Shown here: one piece after another, positions 1-12,000 of the stretch
Layout of the letters: every line of letters begins with the position of its first letter
Position numbering within the stretch: position 1 is the stretch's first letter
Assembly (NCBI GenBank): GCA_020746105.1
Contig: CM036620.1
Span: 42,738,706-42,802,705, forward strand
Direction of reading: 5' to 3'
Origin: Trogon surrucura
Lineage: Eukaryota; Chordata; Aves; Trogoniformes; Trogonidae
Length of the DNA: 64,000 nucleotides
Translations under genes and position numbers: made by a program
Notes under the pieces: model-generated
Seen by the model: the letters and a program-made list of their open reading frames with translations, nothing else
Databases searched by the model: none
What the model was told of the DNA's origin: nothing

Positions 1-2414
1 GTAAAATTTTAAAAGTGCTTAGATTATTTTTTTTCAGCCATGAGTTATTGTGCTTTAGTAGAAGTACAAAGATGTTTACTACTGTTTTGTTTAGATGTTT
101 GAATATCTAGATTATAAAATTCTATTTTCTAGTAAGTTCGTCTTTGGCAATTGTCCACCTTATACGTTCACTGGAAGCTAAAATATATTTATAAAACTTT
201 TTTTTAAAAAAAAACCAAAAAACACCAAAGGGTTTATAAGGAACAAACAGCAGATATATTCAAATTATTTAAATATGTACATTTGAAATACTTTTTTCTT
301 TCTACTTTTTGTATTAGTTATAAATATACATATGGTATGACAGACCAGGAGTAAATATTTGTGCATATATTTTTATTTAATAAACCTCTGCTCAAATGGA
401 AAGAAAAATATGGCAAGAGAATACTAAGAATATTTAAATTTTAAAGCTGTGTATAGTATGGAATTTAATCAGAAGACAAAATTTATTAACAATTATTAAT
501 AATTCTTGTAATCAGAATTACTTACCTGTAGAAAAGATGCCTTGGTTATAATATCCTTTATTGGCTTAATTCATGACACACAAGCAGAAATTTGCTTTAT
601 CTGTTGTTACGTTTTTTGCTGCTGCTTTAAAATAAATTTTAAAATCCTGATAGCCACATAAAATGGAAAGAAGTTGCAATTAAAAATTGGTAGAACTGTT
701 TACAGAAGAAAACTGTTTACAGCAGAAACTGTTGTAAAACTGGAAATAACATCAGCTCTTTTTTAGCAGACCCTATGGAATAAAATCCTCAATACATAGG
801 TAAGCATTGCCCTTGTTTAATTACAAATAACGTCACCCTGCTGGAAAGGTGGGATGGAGTTTAGAAACACAAAATCCCCCCACCCCCCCCCCCTTTAAAA
901 GAATTAAAATTTCATTCTGTCAATGTTCCTAGAGTATTATTACAGGGTTTGTGGTGTAGGAATATATTGAGGGGGAAAAAAAAAGCTGGCCTGTTTTGTG
1001 ACCTGTACTGAAACATTTTTATACATATTTGGGTGCTGGAACAGAATGTTGTACTTTCTGCAGGTATTGTTTGGAAAATGTTACCTTCTGTTTAACCTTG
1101 TGGAGCTTGGGGAATGAGAGTTGGATTTCAGAAATAAAAGTTCACAGTTTTTGAAAGGATTTTCCAGCAGTCAGTATCTGATGTGTCGCTTCTGTCAAAT
1201 GAAAGCCCAGCTGTCTTTTAACACTGAGATCGTACAACCTTGTACGTAAAAGTTGCTAATGCGGAGTGTGAGAGCAGAACTGAACATGCAGCCCTGTGAC
1301 CGATGATTGGGATCTGAAGGAGTGACTCAGCTGCCACTCTGCTATATTTAAAGTCTTTTGCTGTGTCCTAAGGATTTTTACTGATACGTCACAATCTTGC
1401 AACATATAGTATAGCTGCGTCAATTTGTTGTGCGTAAGTTGTGCCTTAACGTGGCATCGTAGACAGATCTACTCCCTCTTTAAATTAGTGAGTGAGAGTT
1501 AAGAACTCTCTCATCGCTGAAATAAAAAAAATTAAGTCAAAGGGTGCTTTTTATATCAGGAATCCACCACGTATCAGTTTTTGTGAATAAAATCAGGTTG
1601 CACTTTCTTTGAGGTAGTTGTACCCCATGTGGTGAGTGAGGGGAAGCAGCACAAAAGGTTATAATTGTGTCCGCTGCTACAACTGTGGTTGCAACTGTCA
1701 AACTATAGATCCATCATTTTCAAAAGCAGTTTCAGATTGTTTGTTAATGTGTGACTTCATTGTCTGGCACAGCTAGTCAAATACAGATATTTCCCCTTAA
1801 TATTAAAGAATCCTTTGTCTTCAAACGTTTGTTTGGCTCTTCTGTAAAAGTGCGATTTCTATTTGAATGAAGAAATTTATCAAGGTATACAGCTAGTGCT
1901 CTCCGATTACTATTAAATCCAGTTAACATCACTTTATCCCTACAAAATCAAATTCATTGTTCTACTGAAGGAATCTGACCCATGTCTCTGACGTGTCTCT
2001 AAGCTTCACACACTGCAGTCACATGAGACTTTCATATGTGGGGTTTCAAAACAATAAAAAAAGTCCATCATGCTATAAACTCTTGCAATTTTAAAGACTA
2101 CCTCTAAAATGAGATATGGCACAGTAAATCCATGTTGTTGAATTTCTTAATTGGGTAAAATAATCTAAATCCAGAACTACAACAATTTAAGATGACACTA
2201 GCACAAGAAACTTCCTTCATTATTTACACAGAAATAAAACAAACTACTGTGTCTAGATACCTTTTTCAGAATAGGCATTAGTTTTAATAAAAATATCTTG
2301 AAGTTTGTATATATACTTAAGAAGGAAATTAAATCTGGGATTAGTGAAAATTTCACGTGCAAGAGTTACACCTTGTGGCTTCTGTTGTATCAGCAGCATC
2401 TGTGTCAGAAAAGT
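1..2414. other. AT-rich stretch without a clear gene; possible 3' UTR of a plus-strand neighbour
   Basis: No convincing coding sequence on either strand. A pyrimidine tract followed by AG at 36-37 could be a plus-strand acceptor, and AATAAA signals on the plus strand occur at 379-384 and 1133-1138, so this may be the last exon and 3' UTR of a plus-strand gene. In human the plus-strand gene on this side is WDR17, converging on SPATA4 and ASB5, but nothing here is recognisable as WDR17 protein, so the assignment rests only on position. A C-rich run sits at 876-893. Confidence 0.2.
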
Positions 2415-2455
2415 TCACTGACGAAATAGTAAACCAGCTCTAGGAAGAAATGAAG
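2415..2455 (-). CDS. Unrecognised gene, proposed last exon
   Basis: A strong pyrimidine tract and CAG end at 2456. Joined in phase to exon 6 it adds SFLPRAGLLFRQ and a TGA at 2417-2415. An ATTAAA on the minus strand (complement of 2283-2288) could serve as polyadenylation signal. Short and chance-prone. Confidence 0.3.
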
Positions 2456-5400
2456 CTGAAAAGGAAACAAGGCAATGTTACAAAAGAAGTAAATTACAGT
2501 ACTGCAGAAACTAATAACAAAAGCTGTATTTCAGAATATGATTTCAAAGAGGTTTTCAGTTTATTTGCTTAAAAGAGAATTGTTCCCTAACAGACAGTAA
2601 ACTTAAATTTCTTTTTGTTGATCATGCAGTCAACATTTCTGTGCTCATAAGGGGGTTTGGGTTTCAAAGTTCCATTCTCTGTCTGATCCTTCCAGGGGTC
2701 CCCTGAGAGGTAGGAAGCACCCATCATCACAGGAGCTGATGGCTTTTTTCACCTGTTTTGCTTTAAAATGTTTTTGCCTCTTTCTTTCTGAAGAATAGAT
2801 ACATAAGGGGGATGGGGGTAAATTTGGAACAGTGGCTGAATCTTCAAGATTCAGAGTATTAAAACTCCATAATTTAAAAGTGACAATGCTGGTTTAGTCA
2901 ACTTCTATTTAAATTTAGTGTACAATTTGTTAGCTAAACAGTGAAAGAAGGCACTACCATCTTGTGAGGGTAGGATTATTTGAACCAGCGTAGACAATCG
3001 TTGGCAGGAAAAGGGAAAAACACATACAAATGACCTGAAAAATTGGTCTAATCCACTTTGGACTATTGCTGCCACTGTCCAGTGTTACCCATGTAGGCAG
3101 GGCCCCGGCATGGTTCAGCATCACACCTGCCAGCAGGACTCTGACTTGCTACAGAGCTGGATCTCCACATGCCCTGTTCCCTGTCCCACATCCTGCTGTT
3201 CCTTACACGGTCAAGATGTCTGTCAGCACTGTGGGAATTATTGCTTAGGTAAGGAAGGGAGCGCCTACCACGTCACACACTCATCAACAAAATGAAGATC
3301 TCCGTTACATAACTGGAGGGAGGAAAGCTGTGTTTTGTATGCTGAAAGTATCCAGGATAAATCAAAGCTCTGAGGAAACTAATAGAAGCATTCTTGGATA
3401 TTAGAATAGTTCCCACAGATACCACACCAGCGAAAAAACTCAAAGCAATTTTATGTTACAAAATAAAAAGTACTGGCAACCCCATCCAAACTTTCTTAAT
3501 TTCTAAGAAGTTGTAGCTGATGTCTTCAAAGTTTAAACACAAAAGCTCTTTGTTGCCTTTATAGCAAAATAAACTAAAATCACACAACCTTACAGTCTGA
3601 AAAAATGAAGACTTAGGAGATATAAGAAGAAAACTTACGTGATGTGGCAAACAGTTTTTCTTTTGGAACGCGAGCTATGTTCTCAGAGGATGTGGAGCAA
3701 CAAAGACGGTGAACCGCACGTTGTCCCAAACTTGTTTTAGTGTTAAACTGCCCTTTAAAGCAAAAATCACAAGTTTCTCATTTCAGCAGTATGTTAAGCA
3801 TCTGATGAGTTAGTTGTTCAGTGTCCTTATTTATTTGGAGTTACTACCCTTCCCTCCTGCCACTTGACTGTCACCCAGATGATCTTGGCAGCTGTATAAA
3901 ATGAATACTGTGCTGCTCAAAAAATGGAACAAACCCTCTAGAGAGAAGGGGAAACATTAAACAGATTGCATGATAAAAGTGCACTTTTTTTTAAACCTAA
4001 CGTTATGCATACGGTGAAAAAACCTTACATGAGATGGCTTCAGCAATTTGGCCATAACGTGCATAAGGTCATCATAACTAAGCATGAAATAGAATGTTGA
4101 GAGATTACACAGTCTGTCCTGAAACCAAGGGTGCTGAATTTGAACTTTAACTATTCGAAGAGGAAAATGATTAAGTCAGTTAACTATCTCATGTGGCAAA
4201 GCAGGTCGAATATTGAAGAAAAAACAACCTCTAACATTCCATGATCATATACATCATTCTGATGATCCAGAACAAATTTTTCATTTGAGCTCTGTCAATT
4301 GGTATGGTTTATTCTCTTCAGAAATTTTAAAGATGCAGCTAAAAGACTGACTGACCTAAAGTTTAATGTCTGCATTCTATTTGCATATGCTTCATTTACT
4401 CCTGCAACTTCTGCTGATATCAAAAAGCTGTAAGACTTTGTACAGTCCTGGTACATGCAACGCAGGGTATGTTAGAAAAACAGAAGACAAGATTTTCTAC
4501 CTTGGCCTGTGCCATAGAAGGGACTTAGATGGGAATGTCAGGTTCTGTATTGGTGCCAGCATTTTGAAGAAGGACACTGAGAATTCACAGGAGTGTGGAA
4601 AAGGGCTCCAAAATGAAGCAAACCAGAGAACTCAGTCTCATTTGGGAAACATCATTGATACAGCCATGATCTCGTTCAATCGTGACAGAATATCTTCCAA
4701 AAAGAGATGTGCTTTAGTTAACACGCTGGTTAAGGAGCTGAATGTAAGAAAATTCAAGTGAAATGCAGTGGCCTGCAAGCCAGAGGAGATAAAACTAGAC
4801 AGGCTAATGATCTTCTTAGACCTCAAAGTATCTCAGCTGTTTGCAGTAAGACAGATACACATACAAACATTTGTGAGAGGGATTGATACAGTATTTTTTA
4901 AAAACAAAAACAACTCATTATTTGCCTTACAGAAGAGAGGAGCAACAAACAACATTAAAATGAACCGAATTATAGATGCCAATTGACTGATTTAAAAGAT
5001 ATCCTTTTACTTTTGAAAACCACCTGATAATATCACTGACCTGATTCCTAACCCTAATACTCATAAATTAAATTAACCTAATTAGCAGGAGAAGGAAATC
5101 ACTGCATTATCACTTCACCTGCTTTTAATGCTGAACAAACCCAATCTCCTCAGCCACTCCTTGTACATCAGCCCACTGACCACCTTGGTGGCCTTTCCTG
5201 GTCTTCCTCTTGTAGGTTACTGTATGTTTCGTACTGAGGGGTCCACCACTGGGCACAGTACTCCAGGTTGTGTTTCACAGGAGCCATAAAGAGGACCAGA
5301 ATCCCTTCCAAAAGCACTGGTGCATTACACCCTCGCTAAGTAGCACAGCCCAAGTGCTGCTGGCTCTGGCTGCTGCAAGGGCACTGTTCAACTGGTTGTC

Positions 5401-8131
5401 CATCAGGAACCCCCACGTCCTTTCCTGTCGTCATCCTCTCTAAGCAACCAGCCACAGCCTGGTGCTGTGTGTGGGTTACGCCATCCCCAGCACTGGACTT
5501 TGCCAAGTGCCATGTCCTGCCAGCCCATTTCTCCAGCCTGCGGAAGTCCCTCTGAACCTGGAGGGACGTCCAGCATGTCAGTCACTCCCCTATTTGCTGT
5601 GTGTGTCCTCCATCCCATTGTCTCGGGTCATGAATAAAGACATGAAGCAATACTGGCCCAAAAAGTGATCCCTGAGGGAAATCACTTGTAACCAGCCATC
5701 AGCTGGACAAGGAGGGCTGCTCACTATCTTCAGTTGTCCTTCTGACACTTAGTGCTATAGGTGTGATAAAACATGACTCCCAAGCTCTAGGTCCCACTCT
5801 TCTGCTTTTTAAGAAAATAAAAGCCACCAACAGAACCACTCAGGTCGATCCTCTTTCCTCTCTTGCATTTTCACTAATTAATATTAAAAATGGCATTAAC
5901 CTTCTATTTATGTTAACACTGGGCTCCATCATTGATTCTCTTAGCTTAATGCTACTCTTGATAGCCTCTGAAATTGTCAGGCTGGCAACCATGCGTGGCC
6001 TGATAATAGTAGTCAGCAAAATCAACCTCCCTGTCTTTAAGTTTTTTAATTTGGAAGGAAAAAATCTTCAGGAACTAATTACGTTTAAAAAAAAAAATCA
6101 GTATTAGTTATTTAGTTTTTAGAGTTCTATAACATATAATTATTTTCATTTTAAGAACAGGGGAATTGATATCATCTTAAATAGCCTGGGCAAAACTCTT
6201 TGGTCAAGCTGACAGGAACCAAGCAGCAGCCACTATCCAGGCCTGTGAGTTCAATCAGCTCAGTTAAAGCTTCTCTAATTCTTCTTACAGAGTCAAATTT
6301 CACTTGAAAGCGCACTTTTCTTTTACAACCAGGCTATTTCTTGCCAAAAGAGGAGAAGATATAAAAATGTATCAAGTAATACATCAGTGCTAGTACTAAA
6401 CAGCAAAGAAACCCACCTGTAGGCATCACCAACTCACCTTCCATTGTAGTTAGCACCATATAGAATTCCCACAGCAGACACATGTAGGGCTGGGAAAAGT
6501 GATGAGGCCGTGCCGTATCCATATTCCATGTTTTCTGGCTGAACAAGAAATCATTTTTTTTGAAAGGATTTTACCAAATGCTTATGTCAGGTATTTCATT
6601 ACCATGTATTTCTGGTATGTGGCATTAGTATGGTGTGATCTGCCAGACCTTGTTCCAGGACATAGTCCTGCCAGGCCAACAACATCCATTCCCTATTTTG
6701 TTTGTTCCTGTTACATAGTAACAGAAGTGAGGCCCCCATCCAACTTGGCTCAGCTTGCCAAAGTGACTCTATTTTCATATAATTATCTGGTAGCAAAAAG
6801 ATTAAAGATTATGCCAAGACCTGCATATTGCCTGAGATTGAAGTCATAATATTACTGTACGCTAGCTCTGGATTACTCTTCTGGCTAGTCTACCATGCTA
6901 TAGAATTAAAGAGAAAATAGTACCGAATACCTGTAAACTTTGAAGATGGTCTTGTTTGCTCTGTGAAGACAATGATTGGTGGGAACAGACAGTGTAAATG
7001 CCAAGGGAGCATGAACACACCTATTCGTGATGAGGTGGCTTGGACTCGGATGTGAATCTCAGCGGAACTTCTAACACCATCTAGTTCTGTTTCAAACAGG
7101 TGTTTTGTGTAACAGCCATGCTGACAACTAATCTTACTGCACAGAACAGGAGAGTGCTTTTTTATGACATTTTTCCTGAGCTGAACTTGAAAAGCACTGT
7201 GCACACCTGAAGGTGAGGGTCTAAATGATCTCATTCTATGTAGAAAAGTGTTTCTTGAGGTAACACACAGTGACGGTATTGTACACAAACATATACATTA
7301 CTCATTTCTGGATGAAAACCAAAGCCACACAATTTGCTCTGTTACAGAGTACGTATGTTATGAACTCCTAAGCAGTTCCTCTTACGAGCACGTGACTTTA
7401 CAGAGACTCCGGACAGGCACTCACTAGAGTTTTTGCAGGGAACAAAAGAAAATTAAGTTCACTTTTAACAAGTGCAAGTGTCAAGAGAGCGGCATTTTTA
7501 TTAGGTGGATTGAGTAAGTATTCTTCGCTGTGAAAACTTCCTCTATAGTTAGTTCCTCACTTAGCATCTTTCCAGTAGGAAAATAAATACTGAAAGGAGC
7601 CACTGCAAAGGAATGGAAGAGGGTGAATCACTGAGGGCAAGTGGTAAATTTTCAGGTGTCTCGTGCTTTGGTTTGCAGGAATTGGGGATCAGTCACGGAG
7701 GAAGGAATTTGTTCTCAAAGAAAGACCAAATGAAAAGGCCAAAGATGAGTGCTCTATTTCAGTGGCCAGATCACTTTTTCGACTTGACTGGCCGTAGTCC
7801 TCATGCAAGGGCATGAGCAAGGCAGAAATCCTTTGGGTTTTCTAACGTGTCCCTGGGGGTGTCAGCATTCCTTCTCTGGCTAGAGGGCTGAGCAATAAAA
7901 TTTTGACCTGAACATAGAAAATACCTGCTAGAGCATTCTGGGAATCTGCAACACAATTTTTGGAGCTAATTGTTTATAAAGTAGACAGCAAGAGAAATAA
8001 AGTCCTTTTTCAGAGTGATACCTGTCCTCATACAGGGAACTGATGTATTTCTGGAGCTTTGCATCTACCTCTGAATTTGAGGTTGAAGATTCAGTATCCA
8101 GATCCCCACTATCTGCCTTCAGAAACCGCAT
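2415..8131 (-). CDS. Unrecognised multi-exon gene, about 236 codons in seven exons
   Basis: I do not recognise this protein. The model joins 8131-8022, 7136-6931, 6534-6438, 5999-5901, 4077-4029, 3747-3639 and 2455-2415 (all minus). Every junction has GT-AG ends, the phases match at all six joins, and the total length (711 bases with stop) is a multiple of three. Every proposed exon contains CpG dinucleotides although the surrounding DNA is CpG-poor, which fits purifying selection. The N-terminus is acidic and serine-rich (residues 1-30), a hydrophobic stretch lies near residues 75-95 (FMLPWHLHCLFPPIIVF), and the middle reads LHVSAVGILYGANYNGR. No signal peptide or known domain is evident. 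It lies directly downstream of ASB5 on the same strand, the slot held by SPATA4 in human, but I do not see the CH-like domain expected of SPATA4. The start at 8131 and the last exon are the weakest parts; upstream exons may be missing. Confidence 0.5.
3639..3747 (-). CDS. Unrecognised gene, exon 6
   Basis: Two acceptors five bases apart are usable. With the second (exon from 3747) the frame reads FNTKTSLGQRAVHRLCCSTS and stays open to a CAC|GTAAGT donor. With the first (from 3752) the phase also fits, but the frame (GSLTLKQVWDNVRFTVFVAP...) stops after 25 codons. CpG-rich codons continue past that stop, which favours the longer reading. Confidence 0.45.
4029..4077 (-). CDS. Unrecognised gene, exon 5
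   Basis: A 49-base exon between TTCATGCTTAG and a strong CAT|GTAAGG donor. It reads YDDLMHVMAKLLKPSH after a split serine codon and ends in phase 0. Confidence 0.5.
4366..4986 (+). other. Unexplained plus-strand open frame with one internal TGA
   Basis: One frame is open from ATG at 4366 for about 207 codons apart from a single TGA at 4759-4761. It starts MSAFYLHMLHLLLQLLLISK and later contains lysine- and arginine-rich stretches. No domain is recognised. It lies antisense to the intron between exons 4 and 5 of the minus-strand gene. It may be a decayed mobile-element protein or chance openness; no splice sites or promoter support a live gene. Confidence 0.2.
5120..5750 (-). mobile_element. 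Old degraded CR1 LINE fragment
   Basis: Read on the minus strand this matches the general course of the CR1 reverse-transcriptase region. The plus strand shows the usual reverse-complement phrases: AACAAACCCAATCTCCTCAG, then a block about the cut-off of other causes of a decayed copy, and CCCTGAGGGAAATCACTTGT near the far end. Many substitutions and gaps remove any open frame. Boundaries are approximate. Confidence 0.7.
5901..5999 (-). CDS. Unrecognised gene, exon 4
   Basis: The acceptor follows ATTATCAG; the first G completes the arginine codon of exon 3. It reads PRMVASLTISEAIKSSIKLR and looks helical and basic. The proposed donor AGAAG|GTTAAT is weak, but it is the one that gives the correct phase into exon 5. 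Confidence 0.45.
6438..6534 (-). CDS. Unrecognised gene, exon 3
   Basis: Reads ENMEYGYGTASSLFPALHVS then AVGILYGANYNG, ending at a near-consensus GGAAG|GTGAGT donor. Two AGs sit four bases apart at the acceptor; only the second (exon starting at 6534) keeps phase with exon 2 and an open frame. The first AG runs into a stop before the donor. Confidence 0.6.
6931..7136 (-). CDS. Unrecognised gene, exon 2
   Basis: Good acceptor (pyrimidine-rich tract, then GTGCAG) and donor ACAG|GTATTC. The leading T completes the serine codon left by exon 1. The frame is open throughout and includes KHLFETELDGVRSSAEIHIR. An internal GT...AG pair (7020 and 6961) would remove exactly 60 bases in frame, but 60 bases is too short for a typical vertebrate intron, so I keep it as one 206-base exon. 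Confidence 0.55.
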
Positions 8132-8136
8132 AGATA
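8022..8136 (-). CDS. Unrecognised gene, exon 1 (first coding exon in this model)
   Basis: Frame starts with ATG at 8131 and reads MRFLKADSGDLDTESSTSNS onward to KYISSLYED, ending in phase 2 at a GACAG|GTATCA donor. A weak AG precedes it at 8138-8137, so it could instead be an internal exon starting at 8136. No CpG island or TATA box marks a promoter here. Confidence 0.5.
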
Positions 8137-8484
8137 CTATATAGTAATATATGCATTTCTCTGAGGCAAATAATTACTTAATATGCCCATGAGTTGTGAT
8201 ACATCATCATTACAAAAAGATAAGGGAAGACCCCAGGTAATTCTTTTTTACAAGAGGAGATCAGAAGTATCTCAGCATTAAGGTTTTTGAGGAATATTGC
8301 TCTGGAACTTTTAAAGTTACTAATAGTACTAATAAACAGAGAATCTATAAACAGTGTGTGGCTGGAAAAAAAAAAAAAAGATTATGTTCACAGCAGCATA
8401 ATCCCAACTCACAGCAGAGGCAGTGAGAAAAACCAAAGGACACATCTCGCTGTCATTAATGAAAAAGAAAGAAAAAAAAGAAAA

Positions 8485-8971
8485 TTTGATATCTATTTGT
8501 TTTATTTTTATCAATGAATATAGTGCACCTATCACTAAGTATTTTTAGGTACACAAAAAATAAAAATTTAAAAACACATAAAATAATGACTCCAAACAAA
8601 CTTAACAAATAATTATGAAGAAACTCTTTGTGGTTGACGTGTCAAACAGATTTTAAAAGTATAAATATAATTGAAACAAACAGCACTAAAGCTATTTAGT
8701 AAGTGTTAAGCTAAAGCTATACAAACATTTCCCAGAGTATCAGCACACTTAATCAATTCAGCCTTATTAGCACCTTGGTACCAGTTGCTGAATGGCTCCC
8801 AATTAGTATTATAAACCAACACCAGGTGTCAAAGATATATATTCTTTTAAGTAAAATGCAAAAGGCTTTTCTTCTGCCCAGCAGTTCTTTAGATATAGTG
8901 TACAATAAACAGAAAGAAGAAAAAGTACTCATTATTCAAGTTTCTAAAGATTAATCACTACATTATCTACG
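8485..8971 (-). promoter_or_regulatory. ASB5: ASB5 3' UTR with probable polyadenylation signal
   Basis: A minus-strand AATAAA (complement of TTTATT at 8501-8506) lies about 470 bases past the stop codon and would place the cleavage site near 8480-8490. The stretch is AT-rich and non-coding. The unrecognised minus-strand gene begins only about 350 bases further on. Confidence 0.5.
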
Positions 8972-9099
8972 TTATCTATATTGTAAGAAATTCTTCAGTA
9001 TTGTTGGCAACTGGAGTTGTGGGACAAGATGCAGCCTAGCTCTTCCGATGTAGTTTCGTATACGTAGTCGGCAAAGCTGACAAAGAGAAGACGGTGTGG
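8972..9099 (-). CDS. ASB5: ASB5 coding exon 7 with stop
   Basis: Residues 289-329: TPSSLCQLCRLRIRNYIGRA, then LHLVPQLQLP and FLQYR, stop TAA at 8974-8972. This is the SOCS box, with the Elongin B/C-contacting leucine/cysteine element and the LQLP motif on the Cullin5 side. Confidence 0.97.
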
Positions 9100-12000
9100 C
9101 TGCAAACAAAAAGAAAGGAGTTTAATTATAAAACTATAAAAGCTGGCGTGTTGTGGGATTTCTTAAAAAAACTCTAACAAACTACAAGTTTGCATTTTGC
9201 AAATTTGTCCTTTTCCTTCTTTCCCCCCTTACTTCCTCCCTTCGTTTCCCTTCCTTTCTTTCCCTTCATTGCCTTTCTGCCCTCAAAGACTGGGGTGGCT
9301 GAAAGCTTATTAATAATCAGGGAAATACGCAAAAAAAGCAAGATCAGGTCAGCAAATCATTTGTGTTTTGAAAATCAAAAACCTGCTCCCAGAAAACACC
9401 TGATGTCAACAACTTTAAAAACTGCAGGTTTTTTTAATTTTCACTCGTGGAACAGGTGAAACACACGCTATGGCACTATAAGCTGCTCTACCAATGCATC
9501 ACTACAAGAATAAGAAGCAGGCAAAATACCCTGAGATCCTGGACCAAGTTTAGTGGTCTTACTAGCTCATGATAATGCCTTTGTCCCTCTATGGCTCTCT
9601 GCTTCCTTCAAATGAACAAACTGCTGAATTCTTTGGGCAATAAAATGATACATATTTCACACAGCTTCTTTTTTTTTTTTTTTTTTAAATCTGTGTTACG
9701 GCTTTTTAAAATCCTACTAGTTTTGGTAATTTTGTGGTAAGTAACTGATTTTAGAGGGTTTTTTAGCAGCATTCAGACTACAGAGATATTTTGAGGAGGA
9801 AAACAATTAATCGGTGCTATTTGAGTACACCTCTAAAGAGATGCCCACGGTTACTGTGCTAGTTTCTCTGTTTATTTCCCACCTTTATCTTGTGGCTTAT
9901 TTTTACACTGTACGTGGGCCAGTGTGAAAAAATCTAGTTCCCTTTGGGATATTCTCTCTCTCTCTCTCTCTCTAAGGCAACAGGCCTTTAAAAGCTTTAA
10001 GGGACTCTTAAGTGGCAATTCCTATTTTCCAGATACTTATAATTCAGTAAAGAAAATTTAGAAAGTGAAACTTATACTTTTTACTAACAATCAAAATAAA
10101 GTGCTTTATATGCACTTAAAAATATATTTTTTAAAATATTTGTACAGCTGGCTGAAACTAAATATTTTTAATCTGAAATTGAAATTTTCTGCTTCATTTT
10201 AACTACGTCTGTAATAGCCAATAAAAATGCAGCTTTAATGTCTAATTGTGTAAACACCCAGTAAACATCAGATTATACTTCTTCAGCTTGTATAAATCCT
10301 GATGCTGCTTGGTCAAGAGGCTCTGGCCTAAGACAAAATATTATTAGGTATTTTATAGTTAGGAATTTAGCTGAATGTTAATATATTCATTTCATAAAGC
10401 ACATTGTTTGCTTCTACAACATGGGTTGTTGGGTTATTTTGGGAGGGGGTGGGTTCAGGAGAGAGTGTTAAGAATATGTTATAGTTACAAATCACACACA
10501 CGCAACGCTTACCTTCATGGAGGAGCAGCAGTCTCTCCACTAAACTGCTTGGAGCAGCTAAATCAACAGGCCTCTCAAAATCTGTATTTTTGGCATTTAT
10601 GTCTGCCCCAAATTCAAGGAGTAAGTTTACGATCTCTGTACTAGAATGCTGGGCAGCAGCGTGGAGTGGAGTTTCCAAATGCTTTCCTTTCTGCACATTC
10701 GCACCTGGTGAGTAGATGCACATAAAATTGTCTGAGTTAAAGATGATGTTAAAAAATGAACAAAAAAACCCAAACCCACTGCTCTAGAATGCTGCAGTGA
10801 ATTTAGACACTTTATTAATTTTATTGTAGAGTAGTATAGCTAATCGTATCATCAGGGCTTTTTTGAACACATAAATTTATCCTAGGTTTTATTATGTAAG
10901 CACAACTAGATTTTAAAATAAAATACTTGATAAAAAGAAGGAAAAGAAACATCACATTAAGTCATGTGAGCATCATTGTTGCCCTAACTATAAAAAAGTA
11001 CATTTTGTACATATTTTTTAAAAATGCACTGCATAGAAACATACTTTCCTTATTTAAGTTTTTAAAAAGAACCACTAAACTGCAGTTTAGTATTTATAGT
11101 TTTGTAAGTACAGCAACTCAAGAAGGAATCTAAGTTGGACGCTTAATAGTTTTTCATAGTTGAAGCTGCCAAAGGGCTTGAAATTGACTCTTCTCCAACC
11201 TTTATCAAGGATTTTTCTATAAAGGACTTAATTTGAATTAAGGTGAGTTACACAGTCAAGAAAGCTCACAGGGGAAATAACCTCAAACCATTCATTCTCC
11301 CAATTCACAGAATTCTATTTGTTACAGTTTTGTACTGATGAGAAATTGCTCATTTATTTTAAATTAAAATGGACTAAATTAATTTGTAATAACACATTCA
11401 TATTCAAGAAAAAGTTATTCATACAGGAGTTAAACAAAACTAGCTTGTATGGAGATGTTTCTCCTATAGGCAAGCTGTTAGTCTCCCTAAAACTGGGTTT
11501 GCCCCAGCCGTTTTCTAGACTATTGTAGCAGAATAAAACCCCAGACTTCTGAGAGCTTCGCTGATTTTTGAGACCAAAAATTGGCTTCTGTACCAACATT
11601 TCTCCCTTAATCATTTTTGCCTTTTTAATTCCCATTTGATTATAAGTCAGTAGTATCAGAAGCCTAGCAATTAGATGTGAGGTCTGACTAACTCACCGTT
11701 CTTAGTATTAACAATGAGAATGCTTCTAAGGTATCATTTCCTTGCTTATTTCATTGACTATTTGCTTTTTGACTTCTGATACACTCTCATAAACTGATGA
11801 AATAGGAAAAAATTGACATAAGTAGTTACTTATATTCTCAATTTATGTACTCTTTTCTACTTCAGAGCTCCAGTCACTGTATGGTAGTTTTTGAATCCCC
11901 AGATCTGCTAATTATACTTCTGTATTATAATTATACTTTCTTAAACATAAAAATCATTACATAGGATAGTTAACCATACAAGGAGACTGACTAGATGAGA

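Noticed and set aside
6435-6538. Use of the first of two acceptors for exon 3 of the unrecognised gene
   Set aside because: It puts the exon in a frame with a stop before the donor; the second AG keeps phase and an open frame.
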